A DNA stretch of 64,000 bases from Streptomyces curacoi (GTDB lineage Bacteria; Actinomycetota; Actinomycetes; Streptomycetales; Streptomycetaceae). This document shows, piece by piece, positions 23,010-32,525 of the stretch. The DNA lies in NCBI RefSeq assembly GCF_001513975.1, contig NZ_KQ947992.1:248001-312000 (forward strand), read 5' to 3'. The translations under genes were made by a program, and so were the position numbers. The stretch's first letter is position 1. Each line of letters begins with the position of its first letter. Under the pieces are notes generated by a model that searched no databases, was not told the DNA's origin, and worked only from the letters and a program-made list of their open reading frames with translations.

Positions 23010-24302
23010 ATGATGCGTACGCGTCCGCTGAAGGTGGCGCTGCTGGGCTGTGGAGTGGTCGGCTCAGAGGTGGCGCGCATCATGACGACGCACGCCGACG
23101 ACCTCGCCGCCCGGATCGGTGCTCCGGTGGAACTCGCGGGGGTGGCGGTACGGCGGCCCTCCAAGGTCCGTGAGGGCATCGACCCGGCCCTCGTCACCAC
23201 CGACGCCACCGCCCTCGTCAAACGCGGTGACATTGATGTCGTGGTGGAGGTGATCGGCGGCATCGAGCCCGCCCGTACCCTCATCACCACCGCCTTCGAG
23301 CACGGCGCCTCCGTCGTGTCGGCGAACAAGGCCCTCCTCGCCCAGGACGGCGCCGCCCTGCACGCGGTGGCGGAGGAGCACAACAAGGACCTCTACTACG
23401 AGGCCGCCGTCGCCGGTGCCATCCCGCTGATCCGTCCGCTGCGCGAGTCCCTCGCCGGCGACAAGGTCAACCGTGTGCTCGGCATCGTCAACGGGACCAC
23501 CAACTTCATCCTCGACAAGATGGACAGCACGGGGGCCGGGTACCAGGAAGCTCTCGACGAGGCCACCGCCCTGGGATATGCGGAAGCCGACCCCACCGCT
23601 GACGTCGAGGGGTTCGACGCCGCCGCCAAGGCCGCCATCCTCGCCGGTATCGCCTTCCACACGCGCGTGCGCCTCGACGACGTCTACCGCGAGGGCATGA
23701 CCGAGGTGACCGCGGCCGACTTCGCCTCCGCGAAGGAGATGGGCTGCACCATCAAGCTGCTCGCCATCTGCGAGCGCGCCGAGGACGGCCAGTCGGTCAC
23801 CGCGCGCGTGCATCCCGCGATGATCCCGCTGAGCCACCCGCTCGCCTCCGTGCGCGGCGCGTACAACGCCGTGTTCGTCGAGTCCGACGCCTCCGGGCAG
23901 CTCATGTTCTACGGCCCCGGCGCGGGCGGTTCCCCGACCGCCTCCGCCGTGCTCGGCGACCTCGTCGCCGTCTGCCGCAACCGGCTCAGCGGGGCAACGG
24001 GGCCCGGCGAGTCGGCGTATGCCGCCCTGCCCGTCTCTCCGATGGGCGACGTCGTCACGCGCTATCACATCAGCCTCGACGTGGCGGACAAACCGGGTGT
24101 TCTCGCCCAGGTGGCGACCGTGTTCGCGGAGCACGGTGTCTCGATCGATACGGTTCGCCAGCAGGGCAAGGACGGCGAGGCCTCCCTCGTCGTCGTCACC
24201 CACTGTGCGTCCGACGCGGCCCTCGGCGGGACCGTCGAGGCGTTGCGCAAGCTCGACACCGTGCGGGGTGTCGCCAGCATCATGCGGGTTGAAGGAGAGT
24301 AA
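23010..24302 (+). CDS. hom: Homoserine dehydrogenase
   Basis: 430 residues, the monofunctional Gram-positive type. It reduces aspartate semialdehyde to homoserine. The NAD(P) Rossmann motif is 'VALLGCGVVGSEVA'. Catalytic core motifs are 'VSANKALLAQDG', 'VNGTTNFILDKM' and 'EADPTADVEGFDAAAKAAIL'. A C-terminal ACT domain ('YHISLDVADKPGVLAQVATV', 'EHGVSIDTVRQ') should mediate threonine feedback. ATG 23010 is chosen because GAGGT lies 5 bp upstream; an in-frame GTG at 22962 would overlap the leader hairpin. Confidence 0.96.
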   Translation: MMRTRPLKVALLGCGVVGSEVARIMTTHADDLAARIGAPVELAGVAVRRPSKVREGIDPALVTTDATALVKRGDIDVVVEVIGGIEPARTLITTAFEHGASVVSANKALLAQDGAALHAVAEEHNKDLYYEAAVAGAIPLIRPLRESLAGDKVNRVLGIVNGTTNFILDKMDSTGAGYQEALDEATALGYAEADPTADVEGFDAAAKAAILAGIAFHTRVRLDDVYREGMTEVTAADFASAKEMGCTIKLLAICERAEDGQSVTARVHPAMIPLSHPLASVRGAYNAVFVESDASGQLMFYGPGAGGSPTASAVLGDLVAVCRNRLSGATGPGESAYAALPVSPMGDVVTRYHISLDVADKPGVLAQVATVFAEHGVSIDTVRQQGKDGEASLVVVTHCASDAALGGTVEALRKLDTVRGVASIMRVEGE

Positions 24303-24308
24303 CCAGCA

Positions 24309-25367
24309 ATGACCCACCAGTGGCGCGGAATCATCGAGGAGTACCGGGACCGGCTGCCCGTCTCCGACACCACGCCGGTCGTGACGCTCCGCGAGGGCGG
24401 CACGCCCCTCGTGCCCGCGCAGGTGCTCTCCGAGCGCACGGGCTGCGAGGTCCACCTCAAGGTGGAAGGCGCCAACCCCACCGGGTCCTTCAAGGACCGC
24501 GGTATGACCATGGCCATCAGCAAGGCCAAGGAGGAGGGGGCGAAGGCGGTCATCTGCGCCTCCACCGGCAACACCTCCGCCTCCGCCGCCGCTTATGCCG
24601 TCCGTGCGGGAATGGTTTCGGCCGTTCTCGTCCCGCAGGGCAAGATCGCGCTCGGCAAGATGGGCCAGGCGCTCGTGCACGGCGCGAAGATCCTCCAGGT
24701 CGACGGCAACTTCGACGACTGCCTCACGCTCGCCCGCGACCTGAGCGACAACTACCCCGTGGCCCTGGTCAATTCGGTCAACCCGGTACGTATCGAGGGG
24801 CAGAAGACGGCCGCCTTCGAGATCGTGGACATGCTGGGCGACGCCCCCGACATCCATGTCCTGCCGGTGGGCAACGCGGGCAACATCACCGCGTACTGGA
24901 AGGGCTACAAGGAGTACGCCACCGACGGTGTCTCGAAGCGGACCCCCCGGATGTGGGGGTTCCAGGCCTCCGGCTCCGCGCCCATCGTGCGCGGCGAGGT
25001 CGTCAAGGACCCGTCGACCATCGCGACCGCCATCCGCATCGGCAACCCCGCGTCCTGGCAGTACGCGCTCGCGGCGCGGGACGAATCGGGCGGTCTCATC
25101 GATGAGGTGACGGACCGTGAAATCCTGCGCGCCTACCGGCTGTTGGCCGCGCAGGAGGGCGTCTTCGTGGAGCCCGCCTCCGCCGCGTCCGTCGCCGGTC
25201 TGCTGAAGGCCGCCGAGCAGGGCAAGGTCGACCCGGGCCAGCGGATCGTCTGCACCGTCACCGGCAACGGCCTCAAGGACCCCGACTGGGCCGTCGCCGG
25301 CGCCCCGCAGCCCGTCACCGTCCCGGTCGACGCGGCGACGGCGGCCGAGCGGCTCGGGCTGGCGTAA
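24309..25367 (+). CDS. thrC: Threonine synthase
   Basis: 352 residues. It converts O-phosphohomoserine to L-threonine with PLP. The PLP lysine is in 'NPTGSFKDRGMTMAIS', the substrate loop is 'CASTGNTSASAAAYA', and the phosphate-binding glycines are in 'LPVGNAGNITAYWKGY'. The start is ATG 24309, with GGAGAG overlapping the hom stop, so the two genes are co-transcribed with a 6-bp gap. Confidence 0.96.
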   Translation: MTHQWRGIIEEYRDRLPVSDTTPVVTLREGGTPLVPAQVLSERTGCEVHLKVEGANPTGSFKDRGMTMAISKAKEEGAKAVICASTGNTSASAAAYAVRAGMVSAVLVPQGKIALGKMGQALVHGAKILQVDGNFDDCLTLARDLSDNYPVALVNSVNPVRIEGQKTAAFEIVDMLGDAPDIHVLPVGNAGNITAYWKGYKEYATDGVSKRTPRMWGFQASGSAPIVRGEVVKDPSTIATAIRIGNPASWQYALAARDESGGLIDEVTDREILRAYRLLAAQEGVFVEPASAASVAGLLKAAEQGKVDPGQRIVCTVTGNGLKDPDWAVAGAPQPVTVPVDAATAAERLGLA

Positions 25368-25749
25368 GAGGCACCCCACCCCGCCGCCGCGGCGCGCCAC
25401 ACTCCGCCGCAGCGGCGCCCCACCCCACCACTGCGGCGCCGCACGCCGTCGTAGCGGCGCCACACCCCGTCGTACGGGGCTCGCATCCGCGAGTAAGAGG
25501 GCGCTTACCTGGGGAACTTCTCTACGGGGGGTGCACAGGGGGCATACGACACGCATCGTGCGCCTCCTGTGCGCCCTATGTCGCCACAGAACCCACCTTC
25601 GATAGGCTGTACTGAACCCGCCCGCCGCATATGCCTCCGCATGGGGCTCGGTGCCGCGCCGTCTCCGTGGCCCGCAAGCGGCCGCAAGGGTCCTCGTACG
25701 TCATCGAATGTCTTCGACAATCACGCAGCTCAAGGAGAGTCATCGAGCG
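25368..25749. other. thrC-thrB intergenic region with degenerate GC repeats
   Basis: 382 bp. Bases ~25378-25480 hold several degenerate copies of CCGYCGYAGCGGCGCCACACC. A GTAAG/CTTAC inverted repeat lies at 25493-25508. A promoter-like GATAGGCTGTACT near 25600 may drive thrB. The gap means thrB is probably transcribed separately from hom-thrC. Confidence 0.5.
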
Positions 25750-26667
25750 ATGGCCGGTCCAGCGTTCCGCGCCGCCGCCGTCCGGGTGCGCGTCCCCGCC
25801 ACCAGCGCCAACCTCGGCCCGGGCTTCGACGCCCTCGGCCTGTCGCTGGGGCTCTACGACGACGTGGTCGTCCGGGTGGCCGACTCCGGGCTGCACATCG
25901 ACATCGCGGGTGAGGGCAGCGAGACCCTCCCGCGCGACGAGAAGCACCTTCTCGTACGGTCCCTGCGCACCGCCTTCGACCTGCTGGGCGGGCAGCCGCG
26001 CGGGCTGGAGATCGTCTGCGCCAACCGCATCCCGCACGGCCGGGGCCTCGGCTCCTCCTCGGCGGCCATCTGCGCCGGCATCGTCGCCGCGCGTGCCGTG
26101 ACCATAGGCGGCGAGGCCAGGCTCGACGACACGGCCCTGCTGGAGCTCGCCACCGAGATCGAGGGCCACCCCGACAACGTGGCGGCCTGTCTGCTCGGCG
26201 GCTTCACCCTCTCCTGGATGGAGAACGGCGCCGCGCGAGCGATCAGGATGGATCCCGCCGATTCCATCGTTCCGGTGGTTTTCGTGCCCGGAAAGCCGGT
26301 CCTGACCGAGACCGCGCGCGGCCTGCTGCCCCGCACCGTGCCGCACGTCGACGCCGCCACCAACGCGGGCCGCGCCGCCCTGCTCGTCGAGGCCCTGACC
26401 AGGCGCCCCGAGCTGCTGCTGCCCGCCACCGAGGACCGCCTCCACCAGGAATATCGCGCGCCCGCCATGCCGGAGAGCGCGGCGCTGGTGGAGCGGCTGC
26501 GGGCGGACGGAGTCCCGGCGGTCATCTCCGGCGCGGGCCCCACCGTTCTGGCGCTGGCCGACGCCGACAGCGCCGACAAGGTCGCCCATCTGGCAGGCGA
26601 AGGGTGGGCCGCGAACCGGCTCGACCTCGACGCCCAGGGAGCGAGCGTGCTGCCGCTTGCGACCTGA
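25750..26667 (+). CDS. thrB: Homoserine kinase
   Basis: 305 residues, GHMP kinase family. It phosphorylates homoserine for threonine synthase. N-terminal 'VPATSANLGPGFDALGLSLG', the ATP-binding glycine/serine loop 'IPHGRGLGSSSAAICAG', and C-terminal 'AVISGAGPTVLAL' are the three GHMP motifs. The start MAGPAF at ATG 25750 matches the ortholog I remember. An alternative in-frame ATG at 25708 is less likely. GGAGAG lies 12 bp upstream. Confidence 0.95.
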   Translation: MAGPAFRAAAVRVRVPATSANLGPGFDALGLSLGLYDDVVVRVADSGLHIDIAGEGSETLPRDEKHLLVRSLRTAFDLLGGQPRGLEIVCANRIPHGRGLGSSSAAICAGIVAARAVTIGGEARLDDTALLELATEIEGHPDNVAACLLGGFTLSWMENGAARAIRMDPADSIVPVVFVPGKPVLTETARGLLPRTVPHVDAATNAGRAALLVEALTRRPELLLPATEDRLHQEYRAPAMPESAALVERLRADGVPAVISGAGPTVLALADADSADKVAHLAGEGWAANRLDLDAQGASVLPLAT

Positions 26668-27076
26668 CACACGGTTGCCGGATTTCGAGAGGGGGAATGT
26701 TTGTTGGATCCGGTAGTGTTAATCTCAAGTCTGCACCCGACCCCACCATGGCGAGGTGCTTCGTGTCCCCGTCCGGGACAGACATTCTTCCGGGAGCCTC
26801 CCAAGCCGCACTGTGTTCCGTACGACGTACGCGGGCAGTACCTCGTACGCGGGCACTGAGCGACTTGCCGGGCACGCTCCGGAACCGGCGCGACCGAGCC
26901 GAGTGACACAGACACTCCGTGCCACGGCTCTGGGAAGCGCCATCACCAGATATTTCCTCCGCCGCTTTGGGCGGACCACCGCCCCGGCACGGTCCACACA
27001 CCAGGGACCGAAGCCGGACAGCACAACCGGTCGCCGAGCCAGACAGGCCGACGTCCGCTCCAGGGAAGGACCCTTC
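26668..27076 (+). promoter_or_regulatory. Long rho 5' leader
   Basis: 409 bp between thrB and the rho start. AT-richer promoter-like sequence (TTTGTTGGATCC, GTAGTGTTAATC) occurs at 26700-26730, implying a 5' UTR of about 340 nt. A long leader is expected for rho, which is often autoregulated by Rho-dependent attenuation. A frame opening at ATG 26698 shows no recognisable protein. Confidence 0.5.
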
Positions 27077-29092
27077 GTGAGCGACACCACCGATCTGATG
27101 GGCGCACGTGTCGAGGAGACCGCTGCCGCGCCCGCCACGGACGCCTCCGCGCCTGCCACCGGTGCCGGCTCCCGGCGGCGCCGCGGTACCGGCCTTGAGG
27201 GCATGGTGCTGGCCGAGCTGCAGCAGGTCGCATCCGGCCTCGGAATCAGGGGCACCGCGCGTATGCGCAAGAGCCAGCTGATCGAGGTCATCAAGGAGGC
27301 GCAGGCAGGAGGTGGCGCCGCCCCGGCGAAGGCCGAGTCCGCCACCGAGACCAAGCCGAAGCGCCGCACCACCTCCCGGGCCCGTACGGGCGACGAGGCT
27401 CCCGCCGAGAAGAAGGCGGCGAAGTCGGCTGAGGCCCCCGCCGAGAAGGCCGTGGCCCAGCAGCAGATCGAGATTCCCGGTCAGCCGGCCAGCGATGACG
27501 CCCCGGCCGAGCGCCGCCGTCGCCGCGCCACCGCCGAGGCGGGCGCCCCCGCGGCCGCCCCCGAGACGGTCGCCGCCGAGGCCAAGAGCGAGCCGAAGGC
27601 CGAGACGCCCGCGCAGTCGCAGGCCCAGCAGGGCGACGCCAAGGGCGAAGCCGGTGAGGGCGGCGAGGGCCGCCGCCGCGACCGCCGTGAGCGCGGCCGG
27701 GACCGCGACCGTGGTGACCGAGGCGACCGCGGTGACCGCGGTGACCGCGGTGACCGTCGCAAGGGCGACGACCAGCAGGGCGGCCAGCGCGGTCAGCAGC
27801 AGAACCAGCAGCAGGGCGGCGGCCGTCAGGACCGCGGTCAGCAGGACGACGACGACTTCGATGGCGGCCGCCGTGGCCGTCGCGGGCGCTACCGAGACCG
27901 CCGTGGCCGTCGTGGCCGCGACGACGTGCAGGAGCCGCAGATCGCCGAGGACGACGTCCTGATCCCGGTCGCGGGCATCCTGGACATCCTCGACAACTAC
28001 GCCTTCATCCGTACGTCGGGCTACCTGCCCGGTCCGAACGACGTGTACGTCTCCCTCGCCCAGGTCCGCAAGAACGGCCTGCGCAAGGGTGACCACGTCA
28101 CCGGTGCGGTCCGGCAGCCCAAGGAAGGCGAGCGGCGCGAGAAGTTCAACGCGCTGGTGCGTCTGGACTCCGTCAACGGCATGGCGCCCGAACACGGCCG
28201 TGGCCGCCCGGAGTTCAACAAGCTGACGCCGCTGTACCCGCAGGACCGGCTCCGTCTGGAGACCGACCCGGGCGTGCTGACCACCCGCATCATCGACCTC
28301 GTGTCGCCGATCGGTAAGGGCCAGCGCGGTCTGATCGTGGCCCCGCCGAAGACCGGTAAGACCATGATCATGCAGGCGATCGCCAACGCGATCACCCACA
28401 ACAACCCCGAGTGCCACCTGATGGTCGTCCTCGTCGACGAGCGTCCGGAAGAGGTCACCGACATGCAGCGGTCGGTCAAGGGCGAGGTCATCTCCTCGAC
28501 CTTCGACCGCCCGGCCGAGGACCACACGACGGTCGCCGAGCTCGCCATCGAGCGTGCGAAGCGGCTGGTCGAGCTCGGGCACGACGTGGTCGTCCTGCTG
28601 GACTCCATCACGCGTCTGGGCCGTGCCTACAACCTGGCCGCGCCCGCCTCCGGCCGCATCCTGTCCGGTGGTGTCGACTCGACCGCGCTGTATCCGCCGA
28701 AGCGCTTCTTCGGTGCCGCGCGGAACATCGAGGACGGCGGCTCGCTGACCATCCTCGCCACCGCCCTGGTGGACACCGGGTCCCGCATGGACGAGGTGAT
28801 CTTCGAGGAGTTCAAGGGCACCGGCAACATGGAGCTCAAGCTCGACCGGAAGCTCGCCGACAAGCGCATCTTCCCGGCCGTGGACGTGGACGCCTCCGGC
28901 ACCCGTAAGGAAGAGATCCTGCTCGGGGCCGAGGAGCTCGGCATCGTCTGGAAGCTGCGTCGTGTGCTGCACGCGCTTGACCAGCAGCAGGCGATCGAGC
29001 TGCTGCTCGACAAGATGAAGCAGACCAAGTCGAACGTCGAGTTCCTGATGCAGATCCAGAAGACGACGCCGGCGCCGGGTAATGGTGACTAG
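27077..29092 (+). CDS. rho: Transcription termination factor Rho
   Basis: 671 residues, far longer than the ~420-residue E. coli protein. Residues 1-270 carry the Rho_N segment ('GLEGMVLAELQQVASGLGIR') and then a disordered Ala/Glu and Arg/Gly/Asp/Gln-rich insert. The core RNA-binding domain starts at ~285 ('ILDILDNYAFIRTSGYLPGP'). The ATPase has Walker A 'GLIVAPPKTGKTMIMQAIAN', Walker B 'DVVVLLDSITRLGRAYN', and Q/R-loop motifs 'SGGVDSTALYPPKRFFGAAR'. The insert is typical of high-GC actinobacteria. The start is GTG 27077, with GGAAGGA upstream. Confidence 0.96.
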   Translation: MSDTTDLMGARVEETAAAPATDASAPATGAGSRRRRGTGLEGMVLAELQQVASGLGIRGTARMRKSQLIEVIKEAQAGGGAAPAKAESATETKPKRRTTSRARTGDEAPAEKKAAKSAEAPAEKAVAQQQIEIPGQPASDDAPAERRRRRATAEAGAPAAAPETVAAEAKSEPKAETPAQSQAQQGDAKGEAGEGGEGRRRDRRERGRDRDRGDRGDRGDRGDRGDRRKGDDQQGGQRGQQQNQQQGGGRQDRGQQDDDDFDGGRRGRRGRYRDRRGRRGRDDVQEPQIAEDDVLIPVAGILDILDNYAFIRTSGYLPGPNDVYVSLAQVRKNGLRKGDHVTGAVRQPKEGERREKFNALVRLDSVNGMAPEHGRGRPEFNKLTPLYPQDRLRLETDPGVLTTRIIDLVSPIGKGQRGLIVAPPKTGKTMIMQAIANAITHNNPECHLMVVLVDERPEEVTDMQRSVKGEVISSTFDRPAEDHTTVAELAIERAKRLVELGHDVVVLLDSITRLGRAYNLAAPASGRILSGGVDSTALYPPKRFFGAARNIEDGGSLTILATALVDTGSRMDEVIFEEFKGTGNMELKLDRKLADKRIFPAVDVDASGTRKEEILLGAEELGIVWKLRRVLHALDQQQAIELLLDKMKQTKSNVEFLMQIQKTTPAPGNGD

Positions 29093-29202
29093 TCGCCGTT
29101 GAGCTGTCGGCTGTTCGTCGGCCGCGGCTTGTTCGTGGCTGGTCGCGCCCACGCGGCGGAGCCGCATATTGATGCAGTCCCGCGCCCCTTTGGGACGCGT
29201 CG

Positions 29203-29242
29203 AGGCCGCCCTACGTCATTCAGTGACGTAGGGCGGCCTTTT
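29203..29242 (+). terminator. Intrinsic terminator downstream of rho
   Basis: A perfect 16-bp stem (AGGCCGCCCTACGTCA with its complement), a 5-nt loop and TTTT. It is about 110 bp after the rho stop. Confidence 0.92.
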
Positions 29243-29307
29243 GGCGCAGATAGGGACGGGCGTACTCGTGCGCCCCTTCCTACTCATGCACCTCTGGGGG
29301 GACCTCC

Positions 29308-31143
29308 TTGGCCACGACCATGTCCGGCAGCGGGCGTCACAGACGCCGGATGCGTATCGCACTGCCTGTCGCCGCCGCCGGCGTTGCCGCGGCTGTCGCC
29401 GCCGCGTTGATGACCTCGTCCGCGGGGGCCGCGACCGCGCTGCCGCAGCCGACCGTGAAGCCCGCCACCAGTTCGGCCTCGCTCGCCGAGCTGGAGCGCC
29501 GCGTCGCGGGTGCCCTCGCCGGTGACGACACCGCGGGGGAGACGACCACGAAGTCGTCCTACAGCGCGAGCACCAGCAGCTCTTCCGGTGACGCCGCTGA
29601 CTCCTCCGTGAGCCCCATGGTCATCGGGGGCACCGAGACCACCATCGCCTCGGCGCCCTGGATGGCGCAGCTCTGGTACTACGACGACCAGGGCACCCCC
29701 GACGACGAGAGCGACGACCTCGGGTTCTTCTGCGGCGGCGCCGTCGTCGCGCCGACGAAGATCCTGACCGCCGCGCACTGCGTCAAGGGCTACGACTGGT
29801 ACAACCACGGCGCCGTCGTCACCGGCACCGCCCAGCTGCCGTCCACCGACGACGCCGGCAACACCGACCTGCACGGCGGCACCGTCACCCTGCCGGACCG
29901 GCAGTGGTACCACCCCTCGTACAACTCGACGACGATCGACAACGACATCGCCGTGATCACCCTGGCGGGCGCCGTCAAGGCGACGCCGATCCGCATGACG
30001 ACGTCCGGGGACACCGCCTCGTACGCCGCGGGGACGAGCGCCAAGGTCTACGGGTGGGGCCGTACCAGCTCCACCAGCCAGGACATCTCCGAGACCCTGA
30101 AGACGGCCACCCTGCCCGTCCAGTCCGACAGCACCTGCGCGGGCTACTACGGCAGCGAGTTCGTCAAGGGCCACATGGTCTGCGCGGGCAACCCGGCGAG
30201 CGGCAGCGACAGCGGTACGACCAGCGCCTGCAACGGTGACTCCGGCGGGCCGCTCGTCGTCAACAACCGGATCGTCGGTGTCGTCTCCTGGGGCGTGGCG
30301 GACTGTGTCGCGGAGGGCGCCTACAGCGTCTTCGCCAAGGTCAGCACGTACGTCGGCGCCGCCTACCCGCGCGTCGACGACACCAACATCAGCGGCGACC
30401 ACAAGGCCGACCTGTGGGTGCGCAACTCCTCCACCAGGACCGGCTACTCGAAGGACTCCAACGGCAGCTCCTTCGCCGCGCGCGTGTCCTGGGGCAACTG
30501 GGACGGGGTCAACGTCGTCCTGCAGACCGACCTCGACCGGGACGGCTACCAGGACCTGGTGTACCGGCGCAGCTCCGACGGCGACGTGTTCTGGTCGCAC
30601 TTCGTGCAGTCCAGCGGCAGCTGGACCACCAAGCAGCTCGCCGACAACTGGAAGACCCGCACCCGGATCGTCGTCCCCGGTGACGTCACCGGCGACTACC
30701 TGCCCGACCTGCTCTCGGTCGACTCCGGCGGCTACCTGTGGATCTACCCGGGCAAGGGCAACGGCAGCTTCGGGACCCGGGTGAAGGTCGGCTCCGGCTG
30801 GAACCAGTACAACTCCCTGCGCGGCCACGGCGACTTCACCGGCGACGGCAAGACCGACCTGATCGCCCGCCAGGCCAGCACCGGCTACCTGTATCTGTAC
30901 AAGGGCACCGGCAAGTCTGGCACGGGCGCCTTCTCCAGCCGTATCAAGGTGCGGGAGTGGGCCGGCTACAACGCCTTCGACGCGGTCGGCGACATCAGCG
31001 GCGACGGCAGGGCCGACTTCCTGGCCCGTACGCCCGGCGGCACGCTCTACCTGTACAAGGGCACCGGCAAGGCCACCAGCGAGATCTTCGCCACAAGGAT
31101 CTCGGTCGGCACGGACTTCAAGCAGTACGACATCTTCGGCTGA
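29308..31143 (+). CDS. Secreted trypsin-like serine protease with C-terminal VCBS/FG-GAP repeats
   Basis: 611 residues. A basic N-terminus (RHRRRMR) and a hydrophobic run ending 'MTSSAGA' form a signal peptide. The mature part has the chymotrypsin-fold triad: His in 'ILTAAHCV', Asp in 'DNDIAVITL', Ser in 'CNGDSGGPLVV'. Residues ~360-611 form FG-GAP/VCBS-like repeats ('DISGDGRADFLAR', 'DFTGDGKTDLIAR', 'DVTGDYLPDLLSV'), each with a Ca-binding DxxGDG-like loop, expected to form a beta-propeller-like module. The TTG at 29308 is preferred for its GGGGGGA site; ATG 29320 is possible. Confidence 0.9.
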   Translation: MATTMSGSGRHRRRMRIALPVAAAGVAAAVAAALMTSSAGAATALPQPTVKPATSSASLAELERRVAGALAGDDTAGETTTKSSYSASTSSSSGDAADSSVSPMVIGGTETTIASAPWMAQLWYYDDQGTPDDESDDLGFFCGGAVVAPTKILTAAHCVKGYDWYNHGAVVTGTAQLPSTDDAGNTDLHGGTVTLPDRQWYHPSYNSTTIDNDIAVITLAGAVKATPIRMTTSGDTASYAAGTSAKVYGWGRTSSTSQDISETLKTATLPVQSDSTCAGYYGSEFVKGHMVCAGNPASGSDSGTTSACNGDSGGPLVVNNRIVGVVSWGVADCVAEGAYSVFAKVSTYVGAAYPRVDDTNISGDHKADLWVRNSSTRTGYSKDSNGSSFAARVSWGNWDGVNVVLQTDLDRDGYQDLVYRRSSDGDVFWSHFVQSSGSWTTKQLADNWKTRTRIVVPGDVTGDYLPDLLSVDSGGYLWIYPGKGNGSFGTRVKVGSGWNQYNSLRGHGDFTGDGKTDLIARQASTGYLYLYKGTGKSGTGAFSSRIKVREWAGYNAFDAVGDISGDGRADFLARTPGGTLYLYKGTGKATSEIFATRISVGTDFKQYDIFG

Positions 31144-31185
31144 CCTCGCAGGTGAGACGGGTACGGCCCGGATCGCCGACCGCAC

Positions 31186-31220
31186 ACCGTGCCCACCGCT
31201 CGCCAGGCGGTGGGCACGGT
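31186..31220 (+). terminator. Hairpin terminator after the protease gene
   Basis: 14-bp perfect stem ACCGTGCCCACCGC / GCGGTGGGCACGGT with a 7-nt loop, 43 bp after the stop. Only a weak T-run follows. Confidence 0.75.
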
Positions 31221-31349
31221 CCGTTGTGCAACCCTTCTCCGAGTTTCCCCGTCTGACCGGACGGGGTCACGATGGTGTGGTACGGGCCGATTGGCCACGC
31301 CTGACCCTGAAAGCAGGGGGTAACCGACCGACGAGAACCTAGGAGCACA

Positions 31350-32486
31350 GTGTCCGCCGAGAGCACGCCGGAGTCCGGCATACCGGGCAGCACCGGCACC
31401 AGGGGCCCGCGCCGCCGCGCCAAGGGCCGCCGTCGCAAGCCTCGCGACCAGCGCAAGGGCCTGTTGATCATGGCCTGGACGGCCGCCGGGATCGTGGTCC
31501 TGGGCGGCACCGGCGCCGGATACCTGTACTTCAAGCTCAACGGCAACATCAAGAGCGTCGACATCGACCAGGCCCTCGGCACCGACCGGCCGGAGAAGGT
31601 CGACAACGGCTCGGAGAACATCCTCGTCCTCGGTTCCGACACCCGTGCCGGCAGCAACAAGAAGCTCGGGGGCGGCGCCGACGACGGCAGTGCCCGCTCG
31701 GACACCGCGATGATCGTGCACGTCTACGAGGGCCACAAGAAGGCCAGCGTGGTCTCCATCCCACGCGACACCCTCGTGGACCGCCCCAAGTGCACGGACA
31801 CCAACGGGGACACGCACGACGCCGCGTCCGGCGTGATGTTCAACGAGGCGTACTCCACGGGCGGCGCCGCCTGCACGGTGAAGACCGTCGAGTCCCTCAC
31901 CGGCATCCGCATGGACCACTACCTGGAGGTCGACTTCTCCGGCTTCCAGAAGCTCATCGACGAGCTCGGCGGCGTCGAGGTCACCACCACCAAGGACATC
32001 AACGACCCCGACAGCCACCTCGACCTCAAGGCCGGCCCCCACCAGCTCACCGGCAAGCAGGCCCTCGGCCTGGTCCGCACCCGGCACGGCGTCGGCGACG
32101 GCTCCGACCTCGGCCGTATCCAGCTCCAGCAGGCCTTCATCAAGGCGTTGATCAACCAGGTCAAGGACATCGACCTGTTCGGCAACCCCAAGCGGCTCTA
32201 CGACCTCGCCAACACCGCCACCAACGCGGTCACGACCGACTCCGACCTGGGCACGGTCAACTCCCTGATGTCCTTCGCGAACGGCCTGAAGGGCATCAGC
32301 GCCAAGAACATGACGATGGTCACGATGCCGGTCCAGTACGACCCGGCGGACCCCAACCGCGTCATCATCGCCGAGGCGAAGGCCAAGCAGGTTTGGACGG
32401 CCCTGAAGAACGACAAGCCGATCCCGAAGTCGGCCACGAAGGGCACGGCGACGGGCGACGCCAAGGGTGTGGTGACGGCGTCCTGA
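31350..32486 (+). CDS. LytR-CpsA-Psr (LCP) family cell-wall ligase
   Basis: 378 residues. A basic cytoplasmic N-terminus (to ~35) and one membrane helix ('LLIMAWTAAGIVVLGGTGAG') precede the external LCP domain: 'NILVLGSDTRAG', 'RSDTAMIVHV', 'ASVVSIPRDTLVD', 'VDFSGFQKLIDELGGVEV', 'LVRTRHG'. The Arg and Asp residues that hold the polyprenyl pyrophosphate are present. LCP proteins transfer glycopolymers from lipid carrier to peptidoglycan. The start is GTG 31350 behind AGGAG. It stands as a single gene between terminators. Confidence 0.93.
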   Translation: MSAESTPESGIPGSTGTRGPRRRAKGRRRKPRDQRKGLLIMAWTAAGIVVLGGTGAGYLYFKLNGNIKSVDIDQALGTDRPEKVDNGSENILVLGSDTRAGSNKKLGGGADDGSARSDTAMIVHVYEGHKKASVVSIPRDTLVDRPKCTDTNGDTHDAASGVMFNEAYSTGGAACTVKTVESLTGIRMDHYLEVDFSGFQKLIDELGGVEVTTTKDINDPDSHLDLKAGPHQLTGKQALGLVRTRHGVGDGSDLGRIQLQQAFIKALINQVKDIDLFGNPKRLYDLANTATNAVTTDSDLGTVNSLMSFANGLKGISAKNMTMVTMPVQYDPADPNRVIIAEAKAKQVWTALKNDKPIPKSATKGTATGDAKGVVTAS

Positions 32487-32525
32487 GCGACGCCGGATCA
32501 CTCGATCCAGTCCTCACCGCGGCGA

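Noticed and set aside
23064..25556. A long antisense frame over hom and thrC
   Set aside because: Same artefact; both sense genes show complete family motifs.
26698..26906. A leader peptide gene upstream of rho
   Set aside because: The frame is open but its translation has no conserved character and no clear ribosome site; treated as 5' leader.
27712..27760. CRISPR-like or satellite repeat
   Set aside because: It is an in-frame 9-bp coding repeat for R-G-D in Rho; no spacers exist, and no CRISPR array was seen anywhere.
26522..29167. A long open frame antisense to rho
   Set aside because: The coding evidence for rho is unequivocal and the antisense translation is low complexity.
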